From positions 1 to 64,000 of the forward strand of contig JAQIBX010000129.1 in the NCBI GenBank assembly GCA_027858895.1: DNA of 64,000 nt, given 5' to 3'. The DNA is from Desulfuromusa sp. (GTDB lineage: Bacteria > Desulfobacterota > Desulfuromonadia > Desulfuromonadales > Geopsychrobacteraceae). The notes beneath the pieces are model-generated. The model searched no databases. It saw only the letters and a program-made list of their open reading frames with translations, and had not been told where the DNA came from. This document shows positions 53,360 to 63,700 of the stretch, piece by piece; positions within the stretch are counted from its first letter, which is position 1, and the number at the start of each line of letters is the position of its first letter. The translations under genes and the position numbers were made by a program.

Positions 53360-53569
53360 ATGCTGGTTATTATGAAAAGAAAAGCAACTGAGGACAATCT
53401 GGAGCAGGTTAAACAATTTCTGGTTGGACAGGATTGTGATTTTCATCAATCAACCGGAGCCGATCGAATTATTCTTGGGGTGGTTGGTGATACCAGTAAT
53501 ATCAATGGCAAGACGCTCAAGAAAATTGCCGGCGTGCTCGATTATTACAAAATCCCTGCTGAAGAGTAG
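53360..53569 (+). CDS. Free-standing ferredoxin-like domain of DAHP synthase type
   Basis: A 69-residue protein (MLVIMKRKATEDNLEQVKQFL...) closely resembling the N-terminal ferredoxin-like regulatory domain of Thermotoga-type DAHP synthases, which starts MIVVLKPG and has GIIGD-like strands; here LGVVGDT. In the known enzymes this domain binds Phe/Tyr for feedback inhibition and is fused to a barrel. Here there is no catalytic barrel before or after. It is one base downstream of the chorismate mutase, so it may regulate a DAHP synthase or the mutase in trans. This is inference. Confidence 0.7.
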   Translation: MLVIMKRKATEDNLEQVKQFLVGQDCDFHQSTGADRIILGVVGDTSNINGKTLKKIAGVLDYYKIPAEE

Positions 53570-53582
53570 GAAGGCTAAGCCA

Positions 53583-54134
53583 TCAACCGATAACTTCAGA
53601 CTTGGTAAACACAGTTCGCAGCACCTGCCCTGCCCCTTCAATCGCTTCGCGCGCCCCTTCTTCTCGATCCACCAGGGTCACAATTCCAACCACCTCAAGC
53701 CCTGCTCCAATCGCACGTTCAACCGCCTTCATTGAGGAGCCACCGGTGGTGGTCACATCTTCGACAATGACGACTTTGGAGCCTGGGGGCAGGTTTTTCC
53801 GACCCTCCAACCATTGACCGGTGCCGTGCCCTTTTGGTTCTTTGCGGATAATAAATGCGTGAACGCTGACACCTTCCAGTTGTGCTGCAATGGACGGTGC
53901 CGTCGCAATCGGATCGGCTCCCAGGGTCAAACCACCAACACCATCAATTGTTACGCCAAACTTTTTCAGTTCGTCCCAGAAAGCCTGACCAACCAGCAAC
54001 CCACCGCGTGCATGTAAGGTCGTCTGCTTTCCATCAAAATAAAAATTACTTTTCCGGCCAGATGCAAGGGTAACTTCGCGTTCTTCATAGGATAATTCAC
54101 AAATAATTGTCTTTAATTCTTCTTTAACACTCAT
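53583..54134 (-). CDS. pyrE: Orotate phosphoribosyltransferase
   Basis: Makes OMP from orotate and PRPP in pyrimidine synthesis. 183 residues, with the PRPP loop VVIVEDVTTTGGSS near residues 121-134 and ASGRKSNFYFDGK near the start. The ribosome site AAGGAG is close to the ATG. It is the last gene after purF on the minus strand, separated by 54 bases, so purine and pyrimidine genes may share a transcript. It converges with the nadB group. Confidence 0.94.
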   Translation of the reverse strand: MSVKEELKTIICELSYEEREVTLASGRKSNFYFDGKQTTLHARGGLLVGQAFWDELKKFGVTIDGVGGLTLGADPIATAPSIAAQLEGVSVHAFIIRKEPKGHGTGQWLEGRKNLPPGSKVVIVEDVTTTGGSSMKAVERAIGAGLEVVGIVTLVDREEGAREAIEGAGQVLRTVFTKSEVIG

Positions 54135-54188
54135 CGCTTTTCTCCTTGAAATAACTTTAAGTATAAATATCTAACAAACTGTTCTATA

Positions 54189-55598
54189 TCAAAAAAGTCC
54201 CAGTTGATTATTATCATGTAACCCCGGAAATTTGACCGGATACTCACCGCTAAAACAAGCATCACAAAAATCAACCTTATGATCACCAAACTGACGCAGT
54301 GTCGTGTGCAAACCCTCAAGACCAAGGTAACAGAGGCTGTCCGCCGTAATGTAGCGGGCAATTTCATCAATCGTATGAGAAGCAGAGATCAGTTCTTTAC
54401 GCGAAGGAGTATCAATGCCGTAGAAACAGGGATAGCTGACCGCCGGGCTGGAAATACGAACATGAACCTCTTTCGCTCCTGCATCACGAATCATCTTAAC
54501 AATTTTTCGCGACGTGGTGCCACGTACAATCGAATCATCGACCACCACCACCCGTTTCCCTTCAAGCACCTCACGAACCGGATTGAGTTTCAGCTTGACC
54601 CCAAAATGTCGAATTGACTGCTGTGGCTCAATAAAAGTACGACCAATATAATGATTACGAATCAAGCCCAACTCAAACGGCAAGCCCGCCTCTTCAGCAT
54701 AGCCCATCGCTGCGGGCATACCGGAATCGGGAACGGCTATCACCAGATCAGCATCTACGGGGTACTGACGTGCCAGTTGGCGACCAAACTCTTTCCGGAC
54801 CGGGTAGACCATCCGGTTAAAGATACGACTGTCAGGACGGGCAAAATAGATATACTCAAAAATACAGGGGGTATTGCGTACTTTCTCCTTAAATGGAAAG
54901 TATGATTTCATCCCTTTCTTATCGATAACAATCATTTCACCCGGCTCGATCTCCCGAATATATTCTGCTTCAATTAAATCAAACGCGCACGATTCAGAGG
55001 AAACCACAAAAGCACCATCCAACTTAGCGATACTCAAAGGTCGAAATCCACTCGGGTCGCGGACAGCAATCATCCGCGTTTCAGTCAGAAAAGCCAGGCT
55101 GTAAGCACCCTTGACCTGTTGCAACGATTCACTGAGCCGCTCAACCAATGAATCGGACTGAGACCGGGCAATCAGATGGATAATGGTTTCAGTATCGGCA
55201 GTGGTCGAAAATATTGAACCGCTCTTTTCCAGCTCATTGCGCAATTCCGGGGAATTTACCAGGTTGCCGTTGTGGGCAACAGCAATGCTGCCACGGGAAT
55301 AATCAACCATGATCGGCTGACAGTTTTTCATGTCATTGCCGCCGGCCGTCGAATAGCGGACATGACCGATTGCGGCACGCCCTGGTAACTTTTCAAAAAT
55401 ATCATCGCGCTTGAAAACATCGGCGACCAGTCCCATACCAAGATGAGCCTTGAGATGCATGCCATCTGACGCGACAATACCGCAACTTTCCTGCCCGCGA
55501 TGTTGCAGTGCATAGAGGCCCAGATAGGTCAGATTGGCAGCTTCCGGGTGACCGAAAATTCCGAATACGCCACATTCTTCATGGAGTTTATCAAACAT
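54189..55598 (-). CDS. purF: Amidophosphoribosyltransferase
   Basis: First committed enzyme of purine synthesis, 469 residues from ATG 55598. The N-terminal Cys nucleophile follows a short propeptide (MFDKLHEE before CGVFGIFGH), and later Cys residues in SYPCFYGID, DSLCYLGLE and FCDACFSG mark the [4Fe-4S] Bacillus-type enzyme. The PRPP motif is VVVVDDSIVRGTTS. Downstream of purQ with a 169-base gap filled by repeats. Confidence 0.95.
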   Translation of the reverse strand: MFDKLHEECGVFGIFGHPEAANLTYLGLYALQHRGQESCGIVASDGMHLKAHLGMGLVADVFKRDDIFEKLPGRAAIGHVRYSTAGGNDMKNCQPIMVDYSRGSIAVAHNGNLVNSPELRNELEKSGSIFSTTADTETIIHLIARSQSDSLVERLSESLQQVKGAYSLAFLTETRMIAVRDPSGFRPLSIAKLDGAFVVSSESCAFDLIEAEYIREIEPGEMIVIDKKGMKSYFPFKEKVRNTPCIFEYIYFARPDSRIFNRMVYPVRKEFGRQLARQYPVDADLVIAVPDSGMPAAMGYAEEAGLPFELGLIRNHYIGRTFIEPQQSIRHFGVKLKLNPVREVLEGKRVVVVDDSIVRGTTSRKIVKMIRDAGAKEVHVRISSPAVSYPCFYGIDTPSRKELISASHTIDEIARYITADSLCYLGLEGLHTTLRQFGDHKVDFCDACFSGEYPVKFPGLHDNNQLGLF

Positions 55599-55635
55599 GA
55601 ATATCAAGACTCCTTAAGTCAAGTATTTCTAGTAA

Positions 55636-55765
55636 TTCAGGCTGTTAGGCTGTAGGTGTTTAGGCTGTAGTAGTTCAGGTGTTTAGGCTGTAGTCTATTA
55701 GGCTATAGGTGTGTAACTAACAGCCTTCAGCCTTCAGCCTTCAGCCTCACAGCCTTCAGCCTGCC
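55636..55765. repeat. AGGCTG/CAGCCT inverted repeat cluster between purQ and purF
   Basis: Five AGGCT(G/A) units (55639, 55647, 55662, 55685, 55700) are followed by at least five CAGCCT units (55721-55762). The two sets are complementary and can fold into a large, slippable stem. They fill almost all of the gap. Function may be attenuation, mRNA stabilisation or simply repeat expansion. Confidence 0.8.
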
Positions 55766-55767
55766 CT

Positions 55768-56586
55768 CTACAGTAACTCTTGCTGAATAAAATTTACCGC
55801 ATTCTGATACAACCACAGCCCCATTCCCTCTTCCGGCAGATCTTCACGGGTCCAACGGGGATGGTGAGTGCGATGGATATAAGCCTCAGGATGGGGCATT
55901 AATCCGAACAACCGCCCGGTTTGATCACAAATCCCGGCTATAGCAGCCAGACTGCCATTCGGGTTTTCCGGATAGTTCAGCGTCGGCTGGAACTGCTGGT
56001 CAGCGTATTTCATCACGGTTAAATGGTGATTTTCCAACTGTTGCAGGGTATTCACATCAGTCGTTACAAACTTGCCTTCGCCATGGCGAACCGGAAGATA
56101 GAGATTTTCCAAGCCCTGGGTAAACACACAGGGGGAGGCTGAATCAACTTTCAGTCGACACCAACGATCCTCAAACCGTCCGCTATCGTTGTGAGTCAGG
56201 GTGCAGGTCTGCTGGATATTTCCATCAATCGCTGGTAACAATCCCATCTTAACCAGCAACTGAAAACCGTTACAGACGCCCATGACCAGCTTTCCAGCTG
56301 CTATAAAGTGCTGTAGTTGAGTGGCAAGGGAATCGGCACTGCCGGTCACCTGTGCGTGTAAAAGTCGATTCGCTCCAGCCTTGGCACTGCCGAGATCATC
56401 ACCATCAAGGAAGCCACCAGCTAAATTAAGAAAATGATAATCGTTCAAGTCCACTCGACCAGTCAGCAGCTCAGAGATATGGACAATATCAGCTTCAGCT
56501 CCAGCCAGGCGGCAAGCATGGGCAACCTCACGTTCGCAATTCGTCCCATTGCCGGAAATAACAATCGCTTTGACGGTTTTTGCCAT
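55768..56586 (-). CDS. purQ: Phosphoribosylformylglycinamidine synthase, glutaminase subunit
   Basis: Class I glutamine amidotransferase of 272 residues supplying ammonia to PurL. Cys nucleophile in VMGVCNGFQLLVKMG, with His-Glu of the triad in LMPHPEAYI. It is one base downstream of purL on the same strand and partner to it. Confidence 0.92.
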   Translation of the reverse strand: MAKTVKAIVISGNGTNCEREVAHACRLAGAEADIVHISELLTGRVDLNDYHFLNLAGGFLDGDDLGSAKAGANRLLHAQVTGSADSLATQLQHFIAAGKLVMGVCNGFQLLVKMGLLPAIDGNIQQTCTLTHNDSGRFEDRWCRLKVDSASPCVFTQGLENLYLPVRHGEGKFVTTDVNTLQQLENHHLTVMKYADQQFQPTLNYPENPNGSLAAIAGICDQTGRLFGLMPHPEAYIHRTHHPRWTREDLPEEGMGLWLYQNAVNFIQQELL

Positions 56587-56587
56587 G

Positions 56588-59569
56588 TCACATCTCCCGC
56601 AAAGGCGCTTGCCACGCCTGTTTTAACTGTTCCAGTGACTGCTGAATCAGGCTCTGCCCCTGCAAGCCGTTGATAATCAGATCACCATTGTCGACAACCT
56701 GTCCAATACAATGGCAACTCTGGGTCACAAACATCTCCTCAAATGTCTTATTATGCTCAGGATGAATCGTCACCAGCAAACGACTCTGTGATTCTGAAAA
56801 GAGGAGTTTATCCTCACGGATAGCTGTGTTGGTATCGACCAGAGAAAGATCAATCTGCATACCGAAACCACCGGCGAAAGCAGATTCTGCCAGAGCGACT
56901 CCCAGACCACCATCGGACAAATCGTGACAAGAAGCGATCAACCCCTGCTGTTGCGCCTGGTTCAGGGTTCGGTATCGAAGCAATGCCTGCGCTGCGTTAA
57001 CCTGCGGAACCTGACTGCCCAACTCATCATGTTGCGCGTAATATTCGGATCCCCCGAGTTCATCTGCAGTCAAGCCAAGCAGGTAGACCAGATCACCGGG
57101 GCGTTTCACATCCATTGAGACCGCTTTTCGTGCATCGGCAATTTTGCCAATCACCGAAAATAAAACCGTCGGCGGAATCGATATTTTATTGCCACCAATC
57201 TGATAATCGTTTTTCATCGAATCCTTGCCAGAAATCAACGGCACTCCGTAAGCAACGCAATAATCATACAGCGCCTGATTGGCACGAACCAGTTGCGCGG
57301 CCTTGTGTCTGCCATCCGGAGTCTTTTCACTTTCTACCGGATCGCACCAGCAGAAGTTATCCAGACCTGCGACATGATCAATATCACCACCAACAGAGAC
57401 ATAATTACGCAGGCCTTCATCAATTGCACAAGCCATCATGTGATACGTGTCAATATCGCTATAGTTGGGACAGATGCCATGGGCAACCACAACCCCCTCA
57501 AAAGAGTCGAGTAAGGGCCTGAATACGGCTGCATCTGAGGGTCCATCGTTGACCACCCCAACCAGTGGCTTGATGACAGTTCCCGCTTGCACTTCATGAT
57601 CATAACGCCGGACAACCGATTCTTTGGAACAGATATTCAATCGTGACAGAAGTTGCTTTAGTTCATTGGCAAGATCTTCCGGTTGGGCGAAGTCGGGTTC
57701 CGACAACTCTTTCGGCTGCCATTTGGCCGGAATAACAAGCTGCGGGACACCTTCATGGACAAAATCCATCCCCAGATACGAAACCGTCTTCCCTTCGTAG
57801 AGACAGTGGAAATAACCTGAGTCGGTAAAAATACCAAGGTCAGTCGCTTCAACATCCATCTCAGTTGCCAGAGAGATAAAAGCCTCCAGCTTCTCTTCAG
57901 GGACCGCCAGAGTCATCCGTTCCTGTGCTTCAGAGATGAGAATTTCCCAGGGTTGCAGACCCGGATACTTAAGCGGTGCGCGATCCAGATGAAGTTCAAA
58001 GCCACCCGTATCTTCGGCCATTTCTCCAACGGATGAAGAGAGCCCCCCGGCACCATTATCGGTTAATGAATTATACAAACCGCGGTCGCGAGCAATCAGC
58101 AAAAAATCAAACATTTTCCGCTGGGTAATCGGATCGCCAATCTGTACCGCTGTCACAGGTGATCCTTCGTGCAACTCCTCGGAAGAGAAAGTCGCGCCGT
58201 GGATTCCATCCTTACCAATCCGACCGCCCGTCATGACGATATGATCACCAACCAGAACCATTTTGTCGTGAGATGGTTTGCCATGAAGTAGCCGTGGCAT
58301 CAGTGCCGCAGTACCGCAATAAACGAGTGGTTTGCCAGCGTACCTTTCATCAAAAACGATCGATCCGTTGATCGTCGGAATCCCACTTTTATTGCCACCA
58401 TGTTCAACACCTTCAACCACACCCTCAAATATCCGCCGGGGGTGTAACAGGCGCGGGGGCAACTCCTTTTTAAAGAAAGGTGAGGCAAAACAGAAGACAT
58501 CGGTATTAAAAATCAACCGCGCCCCCATGCCGGTCCCCACCCCATCCCGATTCACTCCAACAATCCCAGTCAAGGCTCCGCCGTAGGGGTCGAGAGCACT
58601 GGGAGAATTGTGCGTTTCAACTTTAAAAACAACACTCCAATCGTCATTAAACTCAATGACTCCTGCGTTGTCTTTAAACACTGAAAGACAAAAATCAGCG
58701 GCACCAAGGTTCTCACGAACTTTAGCGGTCGCACCAACAATATAGGTCTTAAACAGGGAATCAATCAGCTGCAGGTTTCCTGCTTCATCTTCGTACTCAA
58801 TTTTTGCCGCAAAAATTTTATGTTTACAGTGTTCACTCCACGATTGAGCTAACGCTTCCAGCTCCACATCGGTCAGTCCATCGCCAAGGCCAACCTTTAG
58901 ACGCTCAAAAACAACGTGAGGATTTGCAATATAGTCCTTAATTTTATGCATCTCTTCAAGATTCAGGGCCAGCATTCCCTGGCGGCTGATATCGAGCAGT
59001 TCCTGATCGGACAACTGAAGGTTCAGAGTCCGGACGGTCGGAGCCTTATCACTGACAACCTTGGGAACAGTGGCAGGAACACCAACCTGAGGGTCAAGCT
59101 CATCAGCTGACAAAATCGTCCAGTGTTGAATCAAGCCGTTTGCCAGGAAGTCTGAGGCAATTTTTTCTGCCATCGATTTGTCGGTCAAGCCGCTGAACAG
59201 ATACTGGGTTGAGGTATAAACAGCTTCGCCTGTTGTGAATGGACGCCCGGTGAGGTATTGAATCGCTTCTTTGGCAGTGCGTCCGGTATTATCCGTCACT
59301 CCAGGACGAAAACCGACCTCAATCAACATGTCGAAAGCATTTGCCAGCGGGTGGTTGATGGCGTACTCCTGAATTACCGGATCAGAAAATGGACCGGCAG
59401 CCGCCAGTTCAACTTCTGCAGCGCTGAGGACTGCATCTAAGGTGTACACATCCAGGGTTCGCACCGCAGGCAGATCAATATTCAGATGGTTTTTAATCTG
59501 ACGCTTAATCTGTTCACCGCGAGCATCTTTGACATCTTTTTTAAGTCCTACAACGATTCTCCAGGCCAT
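56588..59569 (-). CDS. purL: Phosphoribosylformylglycinamidine synthase, PurS-like/PurL fusion
   Basis: Makes FGAM from FGAR, ATP and glutamine-derived ammonia. 993 residues from ATG 59569 (GGAG 7 bases upstream). The N-terminal 80 residues (WRIVVGLKKDVKDARGEQIKRQIK) look PurS-like, then the synthase with SWSEHCKHK, VETHNSPSALDPYGGA, TDNGAGGLSSSVGEM and CHDLSDGGLGVALAE. No glutaminase domain is attached; PurQ is separate. It is followed by purQ, purF and pyrE. Confidence 0.93.
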   Translation of the reverse strand: MAWRIVVGLKKDVKDARGEQIKRQIKNHLNIDLPAVRTLDVYTLDAVLSAAEVELAAAGPFSDPVIQEYAINHPLANAFDMLIEVGFRPGVTDNTGRTAKEAIQYLTGRPFTTGEAVYTSTQYLFSGLTDKSMAEKIASDFLANGLIQHWTILSADELDPQVGVPATVPKVVSDKAPTVRTLNLQLSDQELLDISRQGMLALNLEEMHKIKDYIANPHVVFERLKVGLGDGLTDVELEALAQSWSEHCKHKIFAAKIEYEDEAGNLQLIDSLFKTYIVGATAKVRENLGAADFCLSVFKDNAGVIEFNDDWSVVFKVETHNSPSALDPYGGALTGIVGVNRDGVGTGMGARLIFNTDVFCFASPFFKKELPPRLLHPRRIFEGVVEGVEHGGNKSGIPTINGSIVFDERYAGKPLVYCGTAALMPRLLHGKPSHDKMVLVGDHIVMTGGRIGKDGIHGATFSSEELHEGSPVTAVQIGDPITQRKMFDFLLIARDRGLYNSLTDNGAGGLSSSVGEMAEDTGGFELHLDRAPLKYPGLQPWEILISEAQERMTLAVPEEKLEAFISLATEMDVEATDLGIFTDSGYFHCLYEGKTVSYLGMDFVHEGVPQLVIPAKWQPKELSEPDFAQPEDLANELKQLLSRLNICSKESVVRRYDHEVQAGTVIKPLVGVVNDGPSDAAVFRPLLDSFEGVVVAHGICPNYSDIDTYHMMACAIDEGLRNYVSVGGDIDHVAGLDNFCWCDPVESEKTPDGRHKAAQLVRANQALYDYCVAYGVPLISGKDSMKNDYQIGGNKISIPPTVLFSVIGKIADARKAVSMDVKRPGDLVYLLGLTADELGGSEYYAQHDELGSQVPQVNAAQALLRYRTLNQAQQQGLIASCHDLSDGGLGVALAESAFAGGFGMQIDLSLVDTNTAIREDKLLFSESQSRLLVTIHPEHNKTFEEMFVTQSCHCIGQVVDNGDLIINGLQGQSLIQQSLEQLKQAWQAPLREM

Positions 59570-59632
59570 TTCTACTCCAAAAAAGATATAAGATTTAGGG
59601 TCTTGCAAAAAAACATAAGCTGGCTCAGCAAA

Positions 59633-60418
59633 CTATGAAACCATCACTGAACTGGCTTCAAAGCAAAAACTGGCTTGACTCTGTCGACCGATAATAATTT
59701 CGGGGGCATGACCGCAATCGGTCAAAGTTTTACGAAATACTTTTCCCGCAAGGTCGGGACAATTATTTTCTTCACTTAAATGTGCCAGAAAGAGAACTTC
59801 AAGACCAGGCCAACAAATCTCCTCCAACAATAAACACGACTCATTATTGGATAGGTGTCCATGACGACTGCGGATCCGTTGTTTCAGACTCCAGGGATAC
59901 GATCCATCCTGAAGCATCCGCTCATCATGATTTGCTTCAAGAACCAGCACCCGACAATTTTTCAATTGTTCAGAAACCAGACGTGTCTGCATCCCAAGGT
60001 CGGTCGCAAAGCCTATTTTACCTTCACTTGACTGGATCGTAAAACCAACAGGATTGACGGCATCATGGGTTGTTGAAAATGGTGATATTAACAGGTTTTG
60101 AAAGGAAAAAGATTCTCCGCTGGCAAAATATTGCAGATCTTCAATCTTGCCAAGTTTTGGTAAGGCGGCATGAGTGTGCCGATCGATATAGACTGGTAAA
60201 TTGTAACGGCGGGCAAGAGGACCAATCCCACCGACATGATCGTGATGTTCGTGAGTCACCAGGATGGCGTGCAAATCATCACCAGCCAACCCCACAGTAG
60301 AAAGCCGCCGCTCGGTCTCTATTCCGGACAACCCTGCGTCAATCAACAATCGACAGCCATCGACCTCGATCAATGTACTGTTTCCGCGACTACCACTGGC
60401 CAGCAAACATACCCGCAC
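59633..60418 (-). CDS. Metallo-beta-lactamase fold hydrolase, YycJ/WalJ-like
   Basis: A 261-residue protein with the HxHxDH zinc motif as THEHHDHVGGI near residues 54-65. The opening RVCLLASGSRGNSTLIE is typical of the YycJ (WalJ) group, putative 5'-exonucleases/phosphodiesterases. The C-terminal half has LSNNESCLLLEE and LAHLSEENN. It lies 63 bases upstream of purL on the same strand. The substrate is unknown. Confidence 0.87.
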   Translation of the reverse strand: MRVCLLASGSRGNSTLIEVDGCRLLIDAGLSGIETERRLSTVGLAGDDLHAILVTHEHHDHVGGIGPLARRYNLPVYIDRHTHAALPKLGKIEDLQYFASGESFSFQNLLISPFSTTHDAVNPVGFTIQSSEGKIGFATDLGMQTRLVSEQLKNCRVLVLEANHDERMLQDGSYPWSLKQRIRSRHGHLSNNESCLLLEEICWPGLEVLFLAHLSEENNCPDLAGKVFRKTLTDCGHAPEIIIGRQSQASFCFEASSVMVS

Positions 60419-60638
60419 TTAACTGTTCCCTTTCGTCCCCTAAAGAGCGTTGCCCTTATACCTAATATTGGCCCCTTCTGCAAGGAAGAAAACCAGCAAA
60501 GATATTCCGTAAAAGAGATTTGCAAATCGGATAATTTTATGTACTCTTGAAGGAGGTTCCCCGGTATCGTATCAAATAACTGAGATTCTTGGGGAAATGC
60601 TCAACTATTTTTTTCATACTCTACAAGGAGACTATAAA

Positions 60639-61643
60639 ATGTCTGTAAAAATTGCGATTAACGGGTTTGGACGAATCGGCAGAAATGTCCTGCGTATTGC
60701 CAGCCAATCCAGTGACTTAGAAGTCGTTGCTGTCAACGACCTGACCGATGCGAAGACACTAGCACATCTGTTTAAATATGATTCAGTTCACGGTATTTTT
60801 TCGGGACAAGTTGAAACTGACGGGGAGAACCTGATCGTTAACGGTAAATCGGTCAAAATCCTCTCCCAGCGCGACCCAAGTCAGCTCCCATGGAAAGAAC
60901 TAGCAGTTGACATTGTCATCGAGGCGACCGGACTTTTTTCAGCTCGCGACCAGGCAGCACAACATCTGACCGCTGGAGCTAAAAAAGTAGTGATCAGCGC
61001 CCCAGGAAAAGATGCCGACATCACTATTTGTATGGGGATCAACGAAACTAATTTTAATCCTTCTAAACACAGTATCATTTCCAATGCCTCCTGCACCACC
61101 AACTGTTTGGCTCCGGTGGCTAAGGTTCTGCTGGAAAACTTCGGCATTGTCAGAGGCATGATGACCACGGTTCACTCGTACACTAATGATCAGAAGATTC
61201 TCGACCTGCCACACAAAGACCTGCGCCGCGCCAGAGCTGCCGGGGTCAATATTATTCCAACAACCACTGGCGCCGCTAAAGCAACTGCCCTGGTTCTGCC
61301 ACAGCTTAAAGGCAAACTTGATGGGATGGCGATTCGAGTTCCGACACCAAATGTCTCTCTGATTGATCTGGTTGTCGAGACCGAAAAAACAACCACTATC
61401 GATGAAGTTAATGCTGCCATGCGGTCAGCGTCAGAAAATGAGTTAAAAGGGATTCTCGATTATTGTGAACTCCCATTAGTCTCACGTGACTTCAATGGAT
61501 CGGCTGCATCGTCAACATTCGACTCCCTGATCACCAACGTTATCGGTGGAACCATGGTAAAAGTGCTGACCTGGTACGATAATGAATGGGGTTATTCTTG
61601 CCGAGTTTTTGATCTGGTGCGTTACATTGCTGCACAAAAATAA
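60639..61643 (+). CDS. gap: Glyceraldehyde-3-phosphate dehydrogenase
   Basis: 334 residues from ATG 60639, preceded by AAGGAG. NAD-binding [10 protein letters not shown] and the catalytic Cys in [12 protein letters not shown], with His in VHSYTNDQK. The NAD/NADP specificity residue after strand 2 is Asp (VNDLTD), pointing to NAD. First gene of a gap-pgk-tpiA cluster. Confidence 0.96.
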   Translation: MSVKIAINGFGRIGRNVLRIASQSSDLEVVAVNDLTDAKTLAHLFKYDSVHGIFSGQVETDGENLIVNGKSVKILSQRDPSQLPWKELAVDIVIEATGLFSARDQAAQHLTAGAKKVVISAPGKDADITICMGINETNFNPSKHSIISNASCTTNCLAPVAKVLLENFGIVRGMMTTVHSYTNDQKILDLPHKDLRRARAAGVNIIPTTTGAAKATALVLPQLKGKLDGMAIRVPTPNVSLIDLVVETEKTTTIDEVNAAMRSASENELKGILDYCELPLVSRDFNGSAASSTFDSLITNVIGGTMVKVLTWYDNEWGYSCRVFDLVRYIAAQK

Positions 61644-61692
61644 AAACAATGGGCAGGTCAGCAAATCATCATTTATTGCGGAGAGAGCAACA

Positions 61693-62883
61693 ATGTTTAA
61701 CAAAAAATCACTGAAAGATGTCGATGTTAAAGGCAAGAGGGTTTTCTGTCGCTGTGATTTCAATGTTCCCCTTGATGATAACGGTGCCATTACCGACGAT
61801 ACCCGCATCCAGGCAGCATTGCCGACAATTCGCCATCTGATTGGCCAAGGGGCAAAAGTCATCCTGGCCTCCCACCTTGGTCGCCCCAAAGGGAGGCCAG
61901 CACCAGCCTTCAGTCTCTGCCCGGTGGCAACACGCTTAAGTCAATTACTCGGGCAAGCGGTTATTATGGCGCCCGACTGTGTGGGTGAAAACATTCAACT
62001 CCTGGCCAATCAATTGGGCGAAGGCCAGGTTATGCTGCTGGAAAATGTTCGTTTCCATAATGAAGAAACAGACAATGATCCAACCTTTGCTGCACAACTG
62101 GCGGCTTTGGGTGAAATCTATGTCAACGATGCCTTTGGCACCGCGCATCGCGCCCACGCATCAACGGAAGGGGTTGCACATTTACTGCAGCCCGCAGTTG
62201 CCGGTTACCTGATGGAAAAAGAACTGCAATATTTAGGCGGGGCATTGGCAAACCCAGAACGTCCTTTTGTTGCTATTCTAGGTGGTGCCAAAGTCAGCGA
62301 TAAGATCACCGTCATTGAAAATCTTCTGACTAAGGTTGATGCGATTCTGATTGGTGGTGGAATGGCATATACCTTCCTGAAAGCCCAGGGGGTAGAAGTT
62401 GGCCTGTCACTGGTCGAGAATGACCGCATTGCCCTGGCTGGCGACTTACTGGATAAAGCTAAAAAAAGCGGCATCAAATTTCTCCTGCCGACAGATCATA
62501 TCGTTGCCGAAAAATTTTCCGCTGACAGCCCTGCAATTATTGCCAGAAATGAAGAATTCCCCATAACAGGCATGGGACTCGATATCGGCCCGGAAACAAT
62601 CACAACTTATGAAGAGCAGATTGGTAGTGCAAAAACAGTCATCTGGAATGGGCCGATGGGGGTGTTTGAATTTGACAACTTCGCTAAAGGTACCCTGGCT
62701 ATTGCCAAAGCTTTAGCAAAATCGGATTGCCTGTCAATTATTGGGGGTGGGGACTCTGTTGCTGCGGTCAATAAATCAAATTTACAAGATCAAATGACTC
62801 ATATTTCCACCGGCGGTGGGGCATCGCTGGAGTTTCTCGAAGGTAAAGATTTACCAGGGGTTGTTGCTCTGACAGATAGCTAA
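61693..62883 (+). CDS. pgk: Phosphoglycerate kinase
   Basis: 396 residues from ATG 61693 with GGAGAGAG upstream. It has [30 protein letters not shown] and the nucleotide-binding ending [13 protein letters not shown], then [14 protein letters not shown]. Makes ATP from 1,3-bisphosphoglycerate. 49 bases after gap. Confidence 0.96.
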   Translation: MFNKKSLKDVDVKGKRVFCRCDFNVPLDDNGAITDDTRIQAALPTIRHLIGQGAKVILASHLGRPKGRPAPAFSLCPVATRLSQLLGQAVIMAPDCVGENIQLLANQLGEGQVMLLENVRFHNEETDNDPTFAAQLAALGEIYVNDAFGTAHRAHASTEGVAHLLQPAVAGYLMEKELQYLGGALANPERPFVAILGGAKVSDKITVIENLLTKVDAILIGGGMAYTFLKAQGVEVGLSLVENDRIALAGDLLDKAKKSGIKFLLPTDHIVAEKFSADSPAIIARNEEFPITGMGLDIGPETITTYEEQIGSAKTVIWNGPMGVFEFDNFAKGTLAIAKALAKSDCLSIIGGGDSVAAVNKSNLQDQMTHISTGGGASLEFLEGKDLPGVVALTDS

Positions 62884-62896
62884 GGGAGAAATCAAG

Positions 62897-63652
62897 ATGC
62901 GCAAACCGATCATTGCAGGGAACTGGAAACTGAACAAAACCATAGCTGAAGCGCGGGAACTGGCTGCACAACTGACAGAAAATCTCAAGGGAATAGAGGA
63001 CAGAGAGGTCATTATTGCCCCTGTCTATACGGCATTATCAGCCGTTGCAGAAGTGCTAGAGAATTCTCCAATTCAACTGGCTGCACAAAACTGCTACCCC
63101 GAAATATCTGGCGCATTTACCGGTGAAATTTCCCCCCAATTTCTTCAAGATGCCGGCTGCCAATATGTCATTATCGGCCATTCTGAACGCCGTCATCTGA
63201 TGGCGGAAACCGATCACTTTATCAATCAAAAAATGATCAAAGTTCTTGAAACCGGACTGAAACCGATTCTCTGCATTGGAGAAACATTGCAGGAACGGGA
63301 AAACAATCAAATGTTGGAGATTTTAAGCAAGCAAATCAAAGGGGGTCTTGCCAACTTCACCACAGAGCAAATGTCCACCGTTGTGATTGCCTATGAACCT
63401 GTTTGGGCCATCGGTACCGGCAAAACGGCAAGCACTGAACAAGCACAAGATGCCCATTTCTTTATCCGCGGCTTAGTGCAAGAATTATTTAACCCAGAAG
63501 TCGCCGAGCAGACCCGCATTCTTTACGGTGGCAGCGTCAAGCCTGACAACGTTGATAGTTTAATGGCACAGCAAGATATTGACGGGGCACTCGTCGGTGG
63601 AGCCAGCCTGAAAGCAGAGGATTTTATTCGGATTGTTCAATTTGAAATTTAA
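62897..63652 (+). CDS. tpiA: Triosephosphate isomerase
   Basis: 251 residues. GNWKLNKT at the start, catalytic His in VIIGHSERR, catalytic Glu in AYEPVWAIGTGKTAS, and the phosphate-binding LYGGSVKPDN. 13 bases after pgk, completing the glycolytic cluster; followed by a terminator. Confidence 0.96.
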   Translation: MRKPIIAGNWKLNKTIAEARELAAQLTENLKGIEDREVIIAPVYTALSAVAEVLENSPIQLAAQNCYPEISGAFTGEISPQFLQDAGCQYVIIGHSERRHLMAETDHFINQKMIKVLETGLKPILCIGETLQERENNQMLEILSKQIKGGLANFTTEQMSTVVIAYEPVWAIGTGKTASTEQAQDAHFFIRGLVQELFNPEVAEQTRILYGGSVKPDNVDSLMAQQDIDGALVGGASLKAEDFIRIVQFEI

Positions 63653-63653
63653 A

Positions 63654-63692
63654 CAGCGGCCTCCCTTTCATGCCTGGTGAGAGGGGGGCCGC
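63654..63692. terminator. Terminator between tpiA and galE
   Basis: AGCGGCC pairs with GGCCGCT with additional inner pairing (TCCC with GGGA-type bases), in the gap between the converging genes. Confidence 0.65.
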
Positions 63693-63700
63693 TCTATTTC

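Noticed and set aside
55636-55765. CRISPR array
   Set aside because: Units are 6-9 bases with irregular spacing and inverted halves; no spacer structure and no cas genes.
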